Part shown: one piece after another, positions 50,479-59,899 of the stretch
How the letters are laid out: every line of letters starts with the position of its first letter
Numbering within the stretch: the stretch's first letter is position 1
DNA from: Paenibacillus silvestris
GTDB taxonomy: Bacteria > Bacillota > Bacilli > Paenibacillales > NBRC-103111
DNA length: 64,000 nt
Assembly: GCF_009882985.1 (NCBI RefSeq)
Contig: NZ_WTUZ01000010.1
Span: 352-64,351 of the forward strand
Reading direction: 5' to 3'
Made by a program: the position numbers and the translations under genes
Notes under the pieces: model-generated
The model's input: the letters and a program-made list of their open reading frames with translations, nothing else
Told to the model about the DNA's origin: nothing
Database searches by the model: none

Positions 50479-52317
50479 TTAAGCAGGTGTCACAGTTAAT
50501 TGACCTAAGTCGGTAACAGCCACTACATATAAGCTTCCATCCGGAGATTTCAACCTTAACGAGGAAGCATTCAGCGCCCCGGATGAGCCAATTGACTCCC
50601 ATACGCCAGGATTGCCGTCTGATACGCACACCCACCCTACCGGAGTCAGCGTAGATGGCTGAACGTTCCACAAGATGGAACCACGTTTCCATGTACCCGA
50701 GACAGGTAGGGCTGCAGCCCATCCTATGAAAGCATCCTTCGTCTGAATTTCCGGTGAAGCCCAAGCTTTCAGATTCGCACCTCCGAATACGGGAGTACCT
50801 GTACCTGCAAACACGTTTCCGGTTGTAATACGAAGATCCGAGCCTGCTGCCGCCGTATCAATTTGTAGGCATTTCCCCACACATTCGGTCACATTCCCGT
50901 CGAAAAGTGTCTCCGTCACTACACCACCGAACCAATATCCCACAGCACCAATATTAACCAATTGATTATTCGCAATGAGATGACGGCCGGTCACTTGTGG
51001 TCCTGCAAACCGGACCGCTCCGTTTGACGAATTAATATCCTTGATTAGGTTGGTTGTGAATTGTACAGAAGAGCAATTGGTAAATGATACGGCTATTGCG
51101 CGTGAAGATTCAATTCGATTGCCTGCGACAATCGGGCCAGTGGAATTCGCAATATTCCATCCAGCAGCACCTGTCGCATAATCGCGATTTCCGCTGATTT
51201 CAAGTCCTTTGGTCACATTGGAGCTTTGGATCATGCGAGCATCAGAGACACTCCCGTAAAAATCATTGTCCTTGATGGTAACCTGCTCAGTAATTGCCGG
51301 CGCGCTGTTACAGCGGAAGAAATACCTCGCTTTGCCTTTGTTCCCCGTAATCGTAATGCGCTTATTCGTATAAGCTGTATTTGGATTGTAGGAGTTAATG
51401 AAATATATCTCGCTGTAATACTCATTCTCGGCGATCCAGATATCTTCCACGATATCCGAGCCTGTTGTAGAGCTGTTCGGCTCCAAATCAATCGTAGCGA
51501 CATAAGAAAACGGATCCTTGATCACATTGCCTGTTATCCATACTTTTCGTCCAGAAACGACTGCAACTGCGCATCTTCTTGGATTACTCAGCACGTTGTC
51601 ATGTATATGTACATTCTCACTTGGAGCCAAATAGTCAGAGCCAATATAGACACAGTCACCATAGGGAGCATGCAATACATTGTTATGAACGAATACATGA
51701 ACAGAATTGGCGATCCTGACAAGATGAGATTGCTCATCTGCGGTACCTGTCGTATAACCGCCGTTTAAGTACAGTCCTGTTATATGAAGTCCGCTACCCT
51801 GATAATTATGAATGAGCAGCATGCGCTTCAGGTCAGACCCGTCTGGCGTGTCCATACGGATTTCCGGCATACCAATTCCAATCATGGATGCTGTCAACGT
51901 CACGGAACCTGTCAACTTATAGAAGGACAAAGGACTGGGGACAAGTATCGGCTTTCCGGTAGCAGCAGCGCTCTGGAAGGCGTCCGTGTCGTCCGTAACT
52001 CCATCTCCGACAGCCCCGTAGTCAAGTACATTCACCCAGCCCGGCTCGTTTCCACTTAATAAATTCAAAGCCTGCTGCTTGTATACATTCTCAGTCACTG
52101 AGCTTCCTGCCGCTGCCACTGCTGTCGGCGATCTTAATAAACCTAACACCGCGCCTCCGGCTACTGCCGTTAATCCCGCCACTCCCAGTAAGGTAAGTAG
52201 GCTTCTGCGAGTCATTATCCGAGCCTCGGCACCGCCTTCCTCCTCAACGATTTCTTCCGGCTGAAGCTGAGTTTCAATTTTTAGAAGATTAACATCATGC
52301 ATCTCTGAATCCTTCAT
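50479..52317 (-). CDS. Twin-arginine right-handed beta-helix protein (Pectate_lyase_3)
   Basis: A 612-residue exported protein with a long N-terminal polar region and a twin-arginine signal: TRRSLLTLLGVAG, then a hydrophobic helix and AVAAAG. The mature protein begins with WVNVLDYGAVGDGVTDDTDAFQSA, the start of Pectate_lyase_3/glycosyl hydrolase 28-type beta-helices, followed by many coils (IRIANSVHVFVHNNVLHAP, HIHDNVLSNPRR, VWITGNVIKDP). A late tail (GTWKRGSILWNV) recalls phage-like tail spike ends. It may be a lyase or polysaccharide-binding protein. Own promoter region (52318-52542), after the terminator of the operon upstream. Confidence 0.83.
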   Translation of the reverse strand: MKDSEMHDVNLLKIETQLQPEEIVEEEGGAEARIMTRRSLLTLLGVAGLTAVAGGAVLGLLRSPTAVAAAGSSVTENVYKQQALNLLSGNEPGWVNVLDYGAVGDGVTDDTDAFQSAAATGKPILVPSPLSFYKLTGSVTLTASMIGIGMPEIRMDTPDGSDLKRMLLIHNYQGSGLHITGLYLNGGYTTGTADEQSHLVRIANSVHVFVHNNVLHAPYGDCVYIGSDYLAPSENVHIHDNVLSNPRRCAVAVVSGRKVWITGNVIKDPFSYVATIDLEPNSSTTGSDIVEDIWIAENEYYSEIYFINSYNPNTAYTNKRITITGNKGKARYFFRCNSAPAITEQVTIKDNDFYGSVSDARMIQSSNVTKGLEISGNRDYATGAAGWNIANSTGPIVAGNRIESSRAIAVSFTNCSSVQFTTNLIKDINSSNGAVRFAGPQVTGRHLIANNQLVNIGAVGYWFGGVVTETLFDGNVTECVGKCLQIDTAAAGSDLRITTGNVFAGTGTPVFGGANLKAWASPEIQTKDAFIGWAAALPVSGTWKRGSILWNVQPSTLTPVGWVCVSDGNPGVWESIGSSGALNASSLRLKSPDGSLYVVAVTDLGQLTVTPA

Positions 52318-52542
52318 CACAATTCCTCCTACATTGAAAATATTAGGAAATATGAGGTTCTTCTCATCGGTGTACGTGGCAAACAGCCCTCTTATCCAGA
52401 AATTAACATTAATTATACTGTACTAGCCAGTTTCGTTTTTTATTCATCAGATCAACTGGAAATACTACCGCTAAATCGCCCAATAACGCAGCTACAGATA
52501 TGAATAAATGGCATTTTTCCCGCTACTCGATTCTGCTCCATA

Positions 52543-52592
52543 AAAAAGAGGCGATCCCAAGTCATCTTATGACCATGGAATCGCCTCTTTTA
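52543..52592 (-). terminator. Strong terminator of the sugar-acid operon
   Basis: AAAAGAGGCGAT with ATCGCCTCTTTT, long loop; T runs on both sides. It separates the enolase-superfamily gene from the beta-helix gene. Confidence 0.85.
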
Positions 52593-52606
52593 TCATTTGA
52601 AACTCA

Positions 52607-53827
52607 TCAAACCCGCAATGCTTTGCGCAGTAATGCATTCACTGACGCCACATCCATGCCAAGTCCAGGTCCTGTTGGTGCATAGATGACACCGTTCTTG
52701 GATTCCTTCGGCGGAGAGAATAGGAAACCAGTCGTCTTGACGCCTGACTTGTCTTCCTGGAATTTACCGATGTTCGGGATGTATGACGCATAATGCAGCA
52801 CATAGACATAGCCGAAACCACCGGAAATATGCGGGGTCACTGGAATACCTTTAAGCGCTGCCATTCGTGCGATGCGGGTGTTGCGGATAAAACCGCCGTT
52901 ATATTGCAAATCCGGCTGTATGACCTGGGCAGCATCGTTGTCAATGATCCACCGGAAGCGGCGCATGCTCGTCTCCTGCTCACCGAAGGCTAGCGGAATC
53001 GCCAGATTGTCAGCGACTTCCTTCGTATCTTCCAGATGCTCGAACGGACATGGTTCTTCATAGAAGAAGGCATCAATCTCTTCGAGCATCTTACCGTATT
53101 CGATGGCGACCGGAGGATCGTAAGAGCCATTGCCGTCGGCGTGGATGGCGATGTCATCACCTAGCACGCGTCGTGCCATATAGATCAGTCCCTCAGAGCG
53201 ACCGGCGAGGGAATCGGCATTTTTGCTCATACGGCCGCCTACCTTAAACTTGACCGCTTTTGCCCCTGTTTCACTCATTCGCCGCTCTAGCACCTCGATC
53301 TCTTCTTCCGGCGTCGTGCCCCTATTGCCACTAGCCACATAGATCGGCACTTCTGTGCGGATAACGCCGCCTAGCAAATCGCCGATCGGCTTGTTAACTA
53401 TGCGTCCCAACATGTCTAGCAAACTCGCCTCCACCCAGGAGATACAGCACCATAAAGCAAGGCCCGACAACTTGTAGTTGCTCTCGTACACGTAGACGCC
53501 ATCAAGCAATTTCTCCAGTTCGCGAGCATCCTTACCTATAAAATAAGGGATAATGAGCTGCTTAAGCAGCGGATACAAATAAGCCGCCCGTTCACTGGCA
53601 ACCGCTATCCCTTCGGAGCCATCCTTCGAACGTGTCCGCAGAAAATATAACCCATTGTTAAATAACAACTCCATCGATTCGATAATCACAGGACTTGTAA
53701 ACGCATCCACATTAAGCACCTTCGAATTTGCCGCTTCCTCCAATTCCGCAGTGGAAACACCGCTTGTAGCCCTCCGCTCAGAACTATCGAGATACAAATA
53801 TGATAAATCACTATATGGTTTGCCCAT
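52607..53827 (-). CDS. Enolase-superfamily sugar-acid dehydratase (mandelate racemase-like)
   Basis: A 406-residue protein of the MR/MLE class. The general base KxK is KFKVGG; metal ligands are Asp in AIHADGNGSYD, Glu in FFYEEPCPFE and Glu in LAFGEQETS; His in VTPHISGG is the second base of the MR-type site. Members dehydrate or racemise sugar acids (such as tartrate, galactarate, galactonate). The ATG at 53827 follows GGAGGAGG. Last gene of the uptake operon, 68 bases after the dehydrogenase, so the two probably act in series. Confidence 0.88.
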   Translation of the reverse strand: MGKPYSDLSYLYLDSSERRATSGVSTAELEEAANSKVLNVDAFTSPVIIESMELLFNNGLYFLRTRSKDGSEGIAVASERAAYLYPLLKQLIIPYFIGKDARELEKLLDGVYVYESNYKLSGLALWCCISWVEASLLDMLGRIVNKPIGDLLGGVIRTEVPIYVASGNRGTTPEEEIEVLERRMSETGAKAVKFKVGGRMSKNADSLAGRSEGLIYMARRVLGDDIAIHADGNGSYDPPVAIEYGKMLEEIDAFFYEEPCPFEHLEDTKEVADNLAIPLAFGEQETSMRRFRWIIDNDAAQVIQPDLQYNGGFIRNTRIARMAALKGIPVTPHISGGFGYVYVLHYASYIPNIGKFQEDKSGVKTTGFLFSPPKESKNGVIYAPTGPGLGMDVASVNALLRKALRV

Positions 53828-53895
53828 ACGAAGTTGCCTCCTCCATTGGATTGAAATCATGAATCTAGTTCACAGACCCGCCATTTTAAAGTTCG

Positions 53896-54951
53896 TCACT
53901 TCTGCAATCTGCGAATAATTTCCGATGTTACCTCTCGTGTAGTAGCCGAACCGCCGATATCCTTCGTTTTGATCCCATCATACGTTACGCTCTCCACCAC
54001 GTCTAACAGATGCTGCCCCAGCTCCAGATAGCCGAAATGGTCCAGCATCATCTTGGCCGTCCAGATCTGTCCGATCGGATTCGCAATTCCTAGTCCATAA
54101 ATGTCCGGAGCGGAACCATGGACCGGTTCGAACATCGACGGATACTTACCGTTCAGGTTAATGTTGGCGGCTGGGGCAATGCCAATGCCACCCATAATGG
54201 CGGCGCCGATATCAGTCAGAATGTCGCCAAACAGATTGCTGGCCACGACAACATCAAATACCTGCGGCTTCGTCACAAAAAAGGCAGCTAGCGCATCAAT
54301 ATGCGTCGAAGTGGTCTGCACATCAGGATAATCCTTGTGCACATCCTTAAATACTTCGTCCCAGAATGGCATGGAATAGACGATGCCGTTCGATTTGGTA
54401 GCACTAGTCAAATGACCCCGACGTTTACGGGCGAGATCGAACGCATACCTCATCGCTCGTTCGGTTCCCTTGCGTGTAAACACGGCGTTCTGGATCGCAA
54501 TTTCATCGTCGCCTTTGTGAAGGCGACCGCCAATTTCACTGTATTCGCCTTCGCTGTTCTCTCTTACGACGAGAAGATCAAAATCGTTCGGTCGGAGCAG
54601 TGGCGAAGAAAGCCCACGAAAATATTTGGCAGGACGGATGTTGATTACCTGTTGGAATTCACGGCGTATCTTAATGAGAAGACCCCATAATGATACATGA
54701 TCGGGCACACGCGCAGGATCGCCGACAGCCCCGAGAAACACCGCTTCAAAGTTTTGAAGCGTTTGCAATCCATCCTCAGGCATCATCTTGCCGTGCTGTT
54801 CATAATAATCGCAGCTCCATGGAAAGGAATCGAACCGGAACGAAATTCCACCATGTACGTCCGCAGCAGCATTCAGCACCTCCAACGCCGCCGGAACAAC
54901 CTCTTTACCGATACCGTCTCCCGGTATAACAGCAACCTCTAACAGCTTCAT
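53896..54951 (-). CDS. Tartrate/isopropylmalate-type decarboxylating dehydrogenase
   Basis: A 351-residue beta-decarboxylating dehydrogenase of the TtuC/YcsA subgroup (about 350-360 residues). Features: VIPGDGIGKEVVPAALEVL, the RPNDFDLLVVRENSEGEY loop with Arg/Glu, metal-binding Asp residues in ASNLFGDILTDIGAA, and the NAD-binding FEPVHGSAPDI. Members oxidise tartrate or 3-substituted malates. It lies 20 bases past the AraC gene and 68 bases before the dehydratase. GTGGGGAT precedes the ATG. Confidence 0.88.
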   Translation of the reverse strand: MKLLEVAVIPGDGIGKEVVPAALEVLNAAADVHGGISFRFDSFPWSCDYYEQHGKMMPEDGLQTLQNFEAVFLGAVGDPARVPDHVSLWGLLIKIRREFQQVINIRPAKYFRGLSSPLLRPNDFDLLVVRENSEGEYSEIGGRLHKGDDEIAIQNAVFTRKGTERAMRYAFDLARKRRGHLTSATKSNGIVYSMPFWDEVFKDVHKDYPDVQTTSTHIDALAAFFVTKPQVFDVVVASNLFGDILTDIGAAIMGGIGIAPAANINLNGKYPSMFEPVHGSAPDIYGLGIANPIGQIWTAKMMLDHFGYLELGQHLLDVVESVTYDGIKTKDIGGSATTREVTSEIIRRLQK

Positions 54952-54971
54952 GATACTATCCCCACTTCGTT

Positions 54972-57269
54972 TTAAGACTTGTATGCTCGATATTGCATGT
55001 TATTATGGCGTTCCTCCCGGTACGCGCCTGGGGTAATCCCAACTAGCTTGCGGAAAGAACGGATAAAATTCTGTGAATTATTATATTGAAGTTTCTGGGC
55101 GATTTCCGATACTTTCATGTCGGTTTCTTCAAGCATTTCCTTTGCTTTCAACAGGCGATACTGTAGTAGATAGTCACTGAAGCTGATACCTAGTTCTTGA
55201 CGCAGCACTTTGCTGATGTAACTTGGGTGATAATTGAGCAAGGTGGAGCATGACTCCAAACTGATTTCGCTGTCGAAGTTGCTGTGAATTAACTGTGTGA
55301 CCTCTTCCGAAATCGACTTATGTCTTGTCCGTCGCTGTTCGTCATAGACTTGGATGATGGGATCGATCACCTTGCTTCTGAACCAATGCCGTACTTCATC
55401 CACGGATGATAGCGCATTCAACTGTTCAAGCAGCGGGAGCTCCCCTTCCGGTATATCGACCGTTGCCCCTCCACTTTCCTGAAGCAGCCAGATCAGGTTG
55501 ACGAAAAACCTCGTGACAGCGATCTGATAGTCGTTATAGTTTACATACTGGCGGGAGATTTCCTCGAAAAATTCATTTAGCAATTCATGGGCTTTGTCCC
55601 GGTCCGCCATTTTGACCGAATCGCGAATTTGTCTCTCCAACTCCTTCGGATATACCGTCGTCACATGATGTGCTGGCTGTACGTCGTCGATATGCAGAAT
55701 CGTCTTTTGTCCGTACATCACTCGGTATTTCAATGCATCTATCGCTTCCTTGTAAGCCTGGTTAGCATATCTTAACCCATCATAGGATCTGCTGATCCCG
55801 ATACTAATCCGCAGCTTTAAATATTGCTCAAGCGTATCCTGCACATTTTTGGCTAACGTATATATGTAAGTGCGGAAGTCCTCTGTTGCCCCCGGTTCCT
55901 CAAATACAAGCGTTACTTGCGATGACTGCAAGACGATGGGGAGCAGTCGATGCGCCGGAGGTATAAGATCGCTGACCATGTTGTTGATCGCAAATAACAG
56001 CAGCTCACTGTCCCGCTCCTCATACCGAGTACCCTTGAGCGTATCCATCTGAATCGTGAGTACCGCCATGCGCCGGCCAGCCACGTTCATGACGCCAAGC
56101 TTTTCATTGATTTCGTACGGCTTGAAGTCACCGCGAACGAGCTTTAGCACGTAATATTCCTCTAGCTGGCGCGTATGACTTCTGAGCTGGTCTGCCATCT
56201 GCACCTGATCACTGCGCATTTTCATGAATCCCTCATTGATCATTCGAAATTCATCTATCCGCTTACGCTTCGGATCCTGCTGTGAAAACAAGGATAGATA
56301 TAACCTTTGTATCGGTGCGTACATCCGTTGGGAGCCTGCCCATGAAATCAATACAGCAAGTAATAACATGATCACGCATGTAGCCAATATTATCCACCCG
56401 GTTCTCCGCGACTCGAACCTGATCTGTTCAATAGGAATTAAGGACATATAGATCCATCCGTTGAACGAAGATCGTTGGAACGCCACGCCGACCTGGGTAC
56501 CGCCTACCAAAGATTCAAACAAGCCGGATTTCTCCTCATTTCCACGCAAATTCCCTATAATCGTCTGCAAAGTTGCCGTATCGACCAGCCCATTCTCACT
56601 TTGAGTCGCCAATACGGAGTAATCTTCATCTAGAATCATCACTTCACCAAGTGTATTATTTTTGGCTAGGAAATGGCGAAGCTGCCCGCCGTTTATTTCG
56701 ACGATCAGCATGCCGAGCGGCTTTTCAGTGAAAGCTGGAACCTTTTTAACCAAACTAAATGTCAAGGCATTGTCTGTATTTCGACTGCGAAGCAAGCTTT
56801 CCTTCTCTACGTTCCAAAACTTGTTTCGGTCGATGTGCAGATAGTGGTCGATCACGGATGCCTTCTCGGGAGTCAGCGGATTGTATCCCTCTGAGTTTAA
56901 AATCCCTCCACGGCTAACATCAATCAGATGAACATCCCTGACACCGACATCGAATGTTTGTACTTGGGACATTGATCTCAGTAAATTCTGGACAAGTGTA
57001 AAATGAGACGGAGTAATGCCAGTTTCCAGTGCCTCTGTCACAAAGGTGCTCTCAGAAAGTCGTTCGATCTGCAAATCCAGCGCGCCTAGCACCTGCTCGA
57101 TCCGAAGACGCGTCTGCTCTAGCACCAACACGTTGCCGTCGTTGACTTTCTGTTGAATCGTACTAGACGTTTTCACATAAAAGAAAAGCCCGAGCAGAAT
57201 GATAGGCAGCGTGCTTACACCTATCGAGAACACAATCATCTTTGTAAGATACCGGTTAATTCTGAACAT
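54972..57269 (-). CDS. Membrane AraC-family regulator (YesS-like)
   Basis: A 765-residue one-component sensor-regulator. Helix 1 (about 10-30) and helix 2 (about 296-315) flank a roughly 265-residue extracellular Cache-like domain; a HAMP-like linker and a middle domain with GGDEF-like remnants (about 400-560, ELLLFAINNMVSDLI, ISIGISRSYDGL) follow, and an AraC double helix-turn-helix lies at the end (SLESCSTLLNYHPSYISKVLRQELGISFSDYLLQYRLLKAKEMLEETDMKVSEIAQKLQYNNSQNFIRSFRKLVGITPGAYREE). It senses a sugar outside and activates the transporter operon. The start at 57269 follows GAGGGGG. A hairpin lies just upstream at 57319-57348. Confidence 0.9.
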   Translation of the reverse strand: MFRINRYLTKMIVFSIGVSTLPIILLGLFFYVKTSSTIQQKVNDGNVLVLEQTRLRIEQVLGALDLQIERLSESTFVTEALETGITPSHFTLVQNLLRSMSQVQTFDVGVRDVHLIDVSRGGILNSEGYNPLTPEKASVIDHYLHIDRNKFWNVEKESLLRSRNTDNALTFSLVKKVPAFTEKPLGMLIVEINGGQLRHFLAKNNTLGEVMILDEDYSVLATQSENGLVDTATLQTIIGNLRGNEEKSGLFESLVGGTQVGVAFQRSSFNGWIYMSLIPIEQIRFESRRTGWIILATCVIMLLLAVLISWAGSQRMYAPIQRLYLSLFSQQDPKRKRIDEFRMINEGFMKMRSDQVQMADQLRSHTRQLEEYYVLKLVRGDFKPYEINEKLGVMNVAGRRMAVLTIQMDTLKGTRYEERDSELLLFAINNMVSDLIPPAHRLLPIVLQSSQVTLVFEEPGATEDFRTYIYTLAKNVQDTLEQYLKLRISIGISRSYDGLRYANQAYKEAIDALKYRVMYGQKTILHIDDVQPAHHVTTVYPKELERQIRDSVKMADRDKAHELLNEFFEEISRQYVNYNDYQIAVTRFFVNLIWLLQESGGATVDIPEGELPLLEQLNALSSVDEVRHWFRSKVIDPIIQVYDEQRRTRHKSISEEVTQLIHSNFDSEISLESCSTLLNYHPSYISKVLRQELGISFSDYLLQYRLLKAKEMLEETDMKVSEIAQKLQYNNSQNFIRSFRKLVGITPGAYREERHNNMQYRAYKS

Positions 57270-57318
57270 AATCCGCCCCCTCAGCCTCGTTCTCTTGTTG
57301 CACGCCATAATTATACTA

Positions 57319-57348
57319 CACCGGACCGTCCTGTGGGCCGAGCCGGTG
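57319..57348. other. Hairpin between the unknown gene and the AraC gene
   Basis: CACCGG-N18-CCGGTG in the 100-base gap. Not followed by a T-run on the minus strand but next to TATAAT. May process or attenuate the message, lowering expression of the regulator. Confidence 0.45.
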
Positions 57349-57369
57349 CATCATAATTTCGGGGAAAAG

Positions 57370-58281
57370 TTATACGGCTAAGCCGTCCCTGCCTTTTTTG
57401 CCTACATCGAGTTGGTCTTTGAGCGTTTCTTCATCAATGGCACCAGTAAAATAGCTGCTAGCGCTCATCAGATAGCCAAAGCCCATCCGAACGGCATGTG
57501 CATAATGGCTGGTCGGCTCCGCCTCGAAGGCTCTATCGATTTCATTCTGATCAGGTACCTTACCACTTCGAATCTCCTCGCATAATTGCAAGATTGCATC
57601 TTCACTGTTATAAAAGTTCGTTTCAATAATAAACCGCTGCGTTTTGGATGGAATCGGCGTGACGACTGCCTCAGCATACCGGTCCAGGTGGATAACTTGC
57701 TCCTGATGCTTGGCATGCAGTTTGCTCAGCCATCCCTCCCGATCCTCCGTCTGCGGAATGAACGTTTGAAGTCCCAACAAGGACCGCTGCCATATGGAGC
57801 GGTAAGCATCCGTGACCCCATTAACATCGACCACTGCTGCTGCTGACAAACTCTCGAGCTGCCTCTCGAAATGAGCAGTTCGATAAGGGAATGGCGTGTT
57901 CCCGTTGCCGTCATAAAACTTGCGGAAAATAAACGCATCGTGATAAATACTGCAGTCGGTTGGAAACTCGCGTGATTCCGGCTCCGCCTCGCGGAATACG
58001 ACCTTCATTTGCCGGTCTGCTGCGCGATGGCACAGCCAACCGAGTACAAACGCGAGCTTGTATCCAAACCGGTCTTTTTCCTTGTTTGTATCCCAGATTG
58101 ACCGGTATTTATCCAGCAGGTTGACCGTAAATTTATCACCTGAGCGGGTTACGCTGCCGAATTGGATAAATCGGATATGATCTCTCCCAGCCTCTTTGAA
58201 GGCGCTGCAAATGTGATCCGATGCAAGCATCAGGTTAAAGCAATCTTCCACTACCGCGGTGTGGGTTACATTCTCCGACAT
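57370..58281 (-). CDS. Unknown protein, paralogue A of the transporter operon pair
   Basis: A 303-residue soluble helical protein with no signal peptide. It is related to the protein at 59900-60724 along its whole length: shared blocks are DCxNxMxASDxICxAFKE, FxQFGSxTRSxD, LGWxxHRAA, YxDAxxFRKxYxG, TFxPxxxDxEGW, NFYxxxDAxxxL, IRSGxxPxQxEID and a C-terminal SASxxFTG. The HRAAD and GSxTRSGD patterns loosely recall helical metal hydrolases of the zinc-dependent phospholipase C type, but I cannot assign it. It lies between the binding lipoprotein (22 bases) and the AraC gene. Confidence 0.8.
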   Translation of the reverse strand: MSENVTHTAVVEDCFNLMLASDHICSAFKEAGRDHIRFIQFGSVTRSGDKFTVNLLDKYRSIWDTNKEKDRFGYKLAFVLGWLCHRAADRQMKVVFREAEPESREFPTDCSIYHDAFIFRKFYDGNGNTPFPYRTAHFERQLESLSAAAVVDVNGVTDAYRSIWQRSLLGLQTFIPQTEDREGWLSKLHAKHQEQVIHLDRYAEAVVTPIPSKTQRFIIETNFYNSEDAILQLCEEIRSGKVPDQNEIDRAFEAEPTSHYAHAVRMGFGYLMSASSYFTGAIDEETLKDQLDVGKKGRDGLAV

Positions 58282-58303
58282 ATCTCATCCTCCGTATAAT
58301 GGT

Positions 58304-59866
58304 TTATTTCCCTTTGTTAGGGTCCGCCTGGTACTCTTTGTTCAACTCTTCCAGTACTTTATCCCCGCCGGATTTACGCCAATTGTCAAGCGCAGCCTTC
58401 CAGCCAGTCATGTCGATCTCACCCATAATGTACTTAACGCGAGCATCGTTAATAATTTTATCGAGCTGTGTGCGCTTTGAATCAAACGTCGGTGAGTTGT
58501 AAGCGGCTGCGGGATTTGTTACAAATATGCCGGATATGGCACTTGCCTCTTTTTTGGCCGTTTTAAATTTCCCCGTATATTTATCGTACGTTCCTTCCAT
58601 CGCGAGAGACCCGTCGGAAACCTGCATGGCCTGCTGCAACTGAATAACCTCCGATGCATACTTGGCGGATTGTTCCGGCGTCCGGTCTGCTTTGCCGTCT
58701 TTCACGGTATAATGAATGCCTTCTCCGCCCCATTCGAAAATATTTTGTCCCTCTGGCGTAGACAGCTTATCAAAATATTGCAGAATGCGCTTTAAATCCC
58801 CTTCGCTTTTCACCGTCTGCTTCGGAATAACGAAGCTGCCCGAAAGGCCGCTGTCCATCAGCAGCTTGGTGCCGTTCACTCCCTTAAGAATACTGGAGGT
58901 ATCGAGCTCAGCTTTCGGATTTATCTTGAAAAGCTCGGAGTGACGGGAGATAAAGTCATTGTCACCAAGGCGAAACCCGAACAGCCCTTTGTTACCGTTA
59001 TCAATGTTCTGAACCCGCTCAGCAATGGCGAAGTCCTGATTAATCAGCTTCTCTTGGTACAGCCGCTTATACCAGTTCATTGCATCCACAAAGGCTTGAC
59101 TTTCATGTGAGGGTACGACTTGATTGTTTGTAATATCCCACACATTCCCTCCGCCGGTCGCAGCCAAAATGAACTTGAAACCGCGAATGCTCTTCTCTTC
59201 GGCCAGACCGATCGTATCGTTCTTTCCGTTGCCATCTGGATCCTTTGTGGCAAATGCTTTGATAACTTCGTACATCTCATCAAGATTTGTCGGAGCTTTC
59301 ATCACAAGCTTATCCAGCCAATCCGTGCGATAGATCATGCCGTCTCCAACCAATGAGCGAGCCCGATTAATCTGATAATATTTGCCGCCTACCGCAGTGC
59401 TCTTGAGCACTTCCGGATTTAACGCCTTTTGCAAGTTAGGATAGTCTTTGAGGTAAGGGCCGATTTCCCAAAACTGGCCAGCTCTCATCGCATTTTTGAT
59501 ATTGGATTGCACAGGCGTTCCGACAAGCAGAACCATAGGTAATTGTCCCGAAGCGATCGTGGCATTTACCTTCTCTTCGTATGTACCGTTCGGCACCCAT
59601 TGAATTTGCAGATCGGTATTGGTCAGCTTTTCAACCGCTGTAATAATGGGGTCATTCTCCTTCGGCGGCTCAGACAGGACAGACAAATTCATCATTGTAA
59701 TGACAAAGGGTTTATCATCTTTCGCCTGTGTGGTACTCTCCGCTGTGCCTTGCTGGTTCGTTTTGGACGTCTCCGGAGGCGTGTTGCTGCAGCCCGCAAG
59801 AGCGGCGGTGACGAACAAACTCCCTACTATCCCCATTATGCTGGATTTCCCCAAAAGATTAGCCAT
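58304..59866 (-). CDS. Oligosaccharide ABC binding lipoprotein, LplA-like
   Basis: A 520-residue extracellular binding protein. Signal with AALAGC lipobox (Cys26), then a Thr/Gln linker. Segments typical of the LplA/YtcQ group: VEKLTNTDLQIQWVPNGTYEEKVNATIASGQLPMV, TDWLDKLVMKAPTNLDEMYEVIKAFATKDPDGNGKNDTIGL and VNGTKLLMDSGLSGSFVIPK. The DPDGNGKNDT loop may bind calcium. It feeds the LplB/LplC permeases at 60832-62682. It lies between the two unknown paralogues, 33 bases after B and 22 before A. Confidence 0.92.
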   Translation of the reverse strand: MANLLGKSSIMGIVGSLFVTAALAGCSNTPPETSKTNQQGTAESTTQAKDDKPFVITMMNLSVLSEPPKENDPIITAVEKLTNTDLQIQWVPNGTYEEKVNATIASGQLPMVLLVGTPVQSNIKNAMRAGQFWEIGPYLKDYPNLQKALNPEVLKSTAVGGKYYQINRARSLVGDGMIYRTDWLDKLVMKAPTNLDEMYEVIKAFATKDPDGNGKNDTIGLAEEKSIRGFKFILAATGGGNVWDITNNQVVPSHESQAFVDAMNWYKRLYQEKLINQDFAIAERVQNIDNGNKGLFGFRLGDNDFISRHSELFKINPKAELDTSSILKGVNGTKLLMDSGLSGSFVIPKQTVKSEGDLKRILQYFDKLSTPEGQNIFEWGGEGIHYTVKDGKADRTPEQSAKYASEVIQLQQAMQVSDGSLAMEGTYDKYTGKFKTAKKEASAISGIFVTNPAAAYNSPTFDSKRTQLDKIINDARVKYIMGEIDMTGWKAALDNWRKSGGDKVLEELNKEYQADPNKGK

Positions 59867-59899
59867 GAAAGATCCCCCTTAGCTTATTGTGGTTTACCT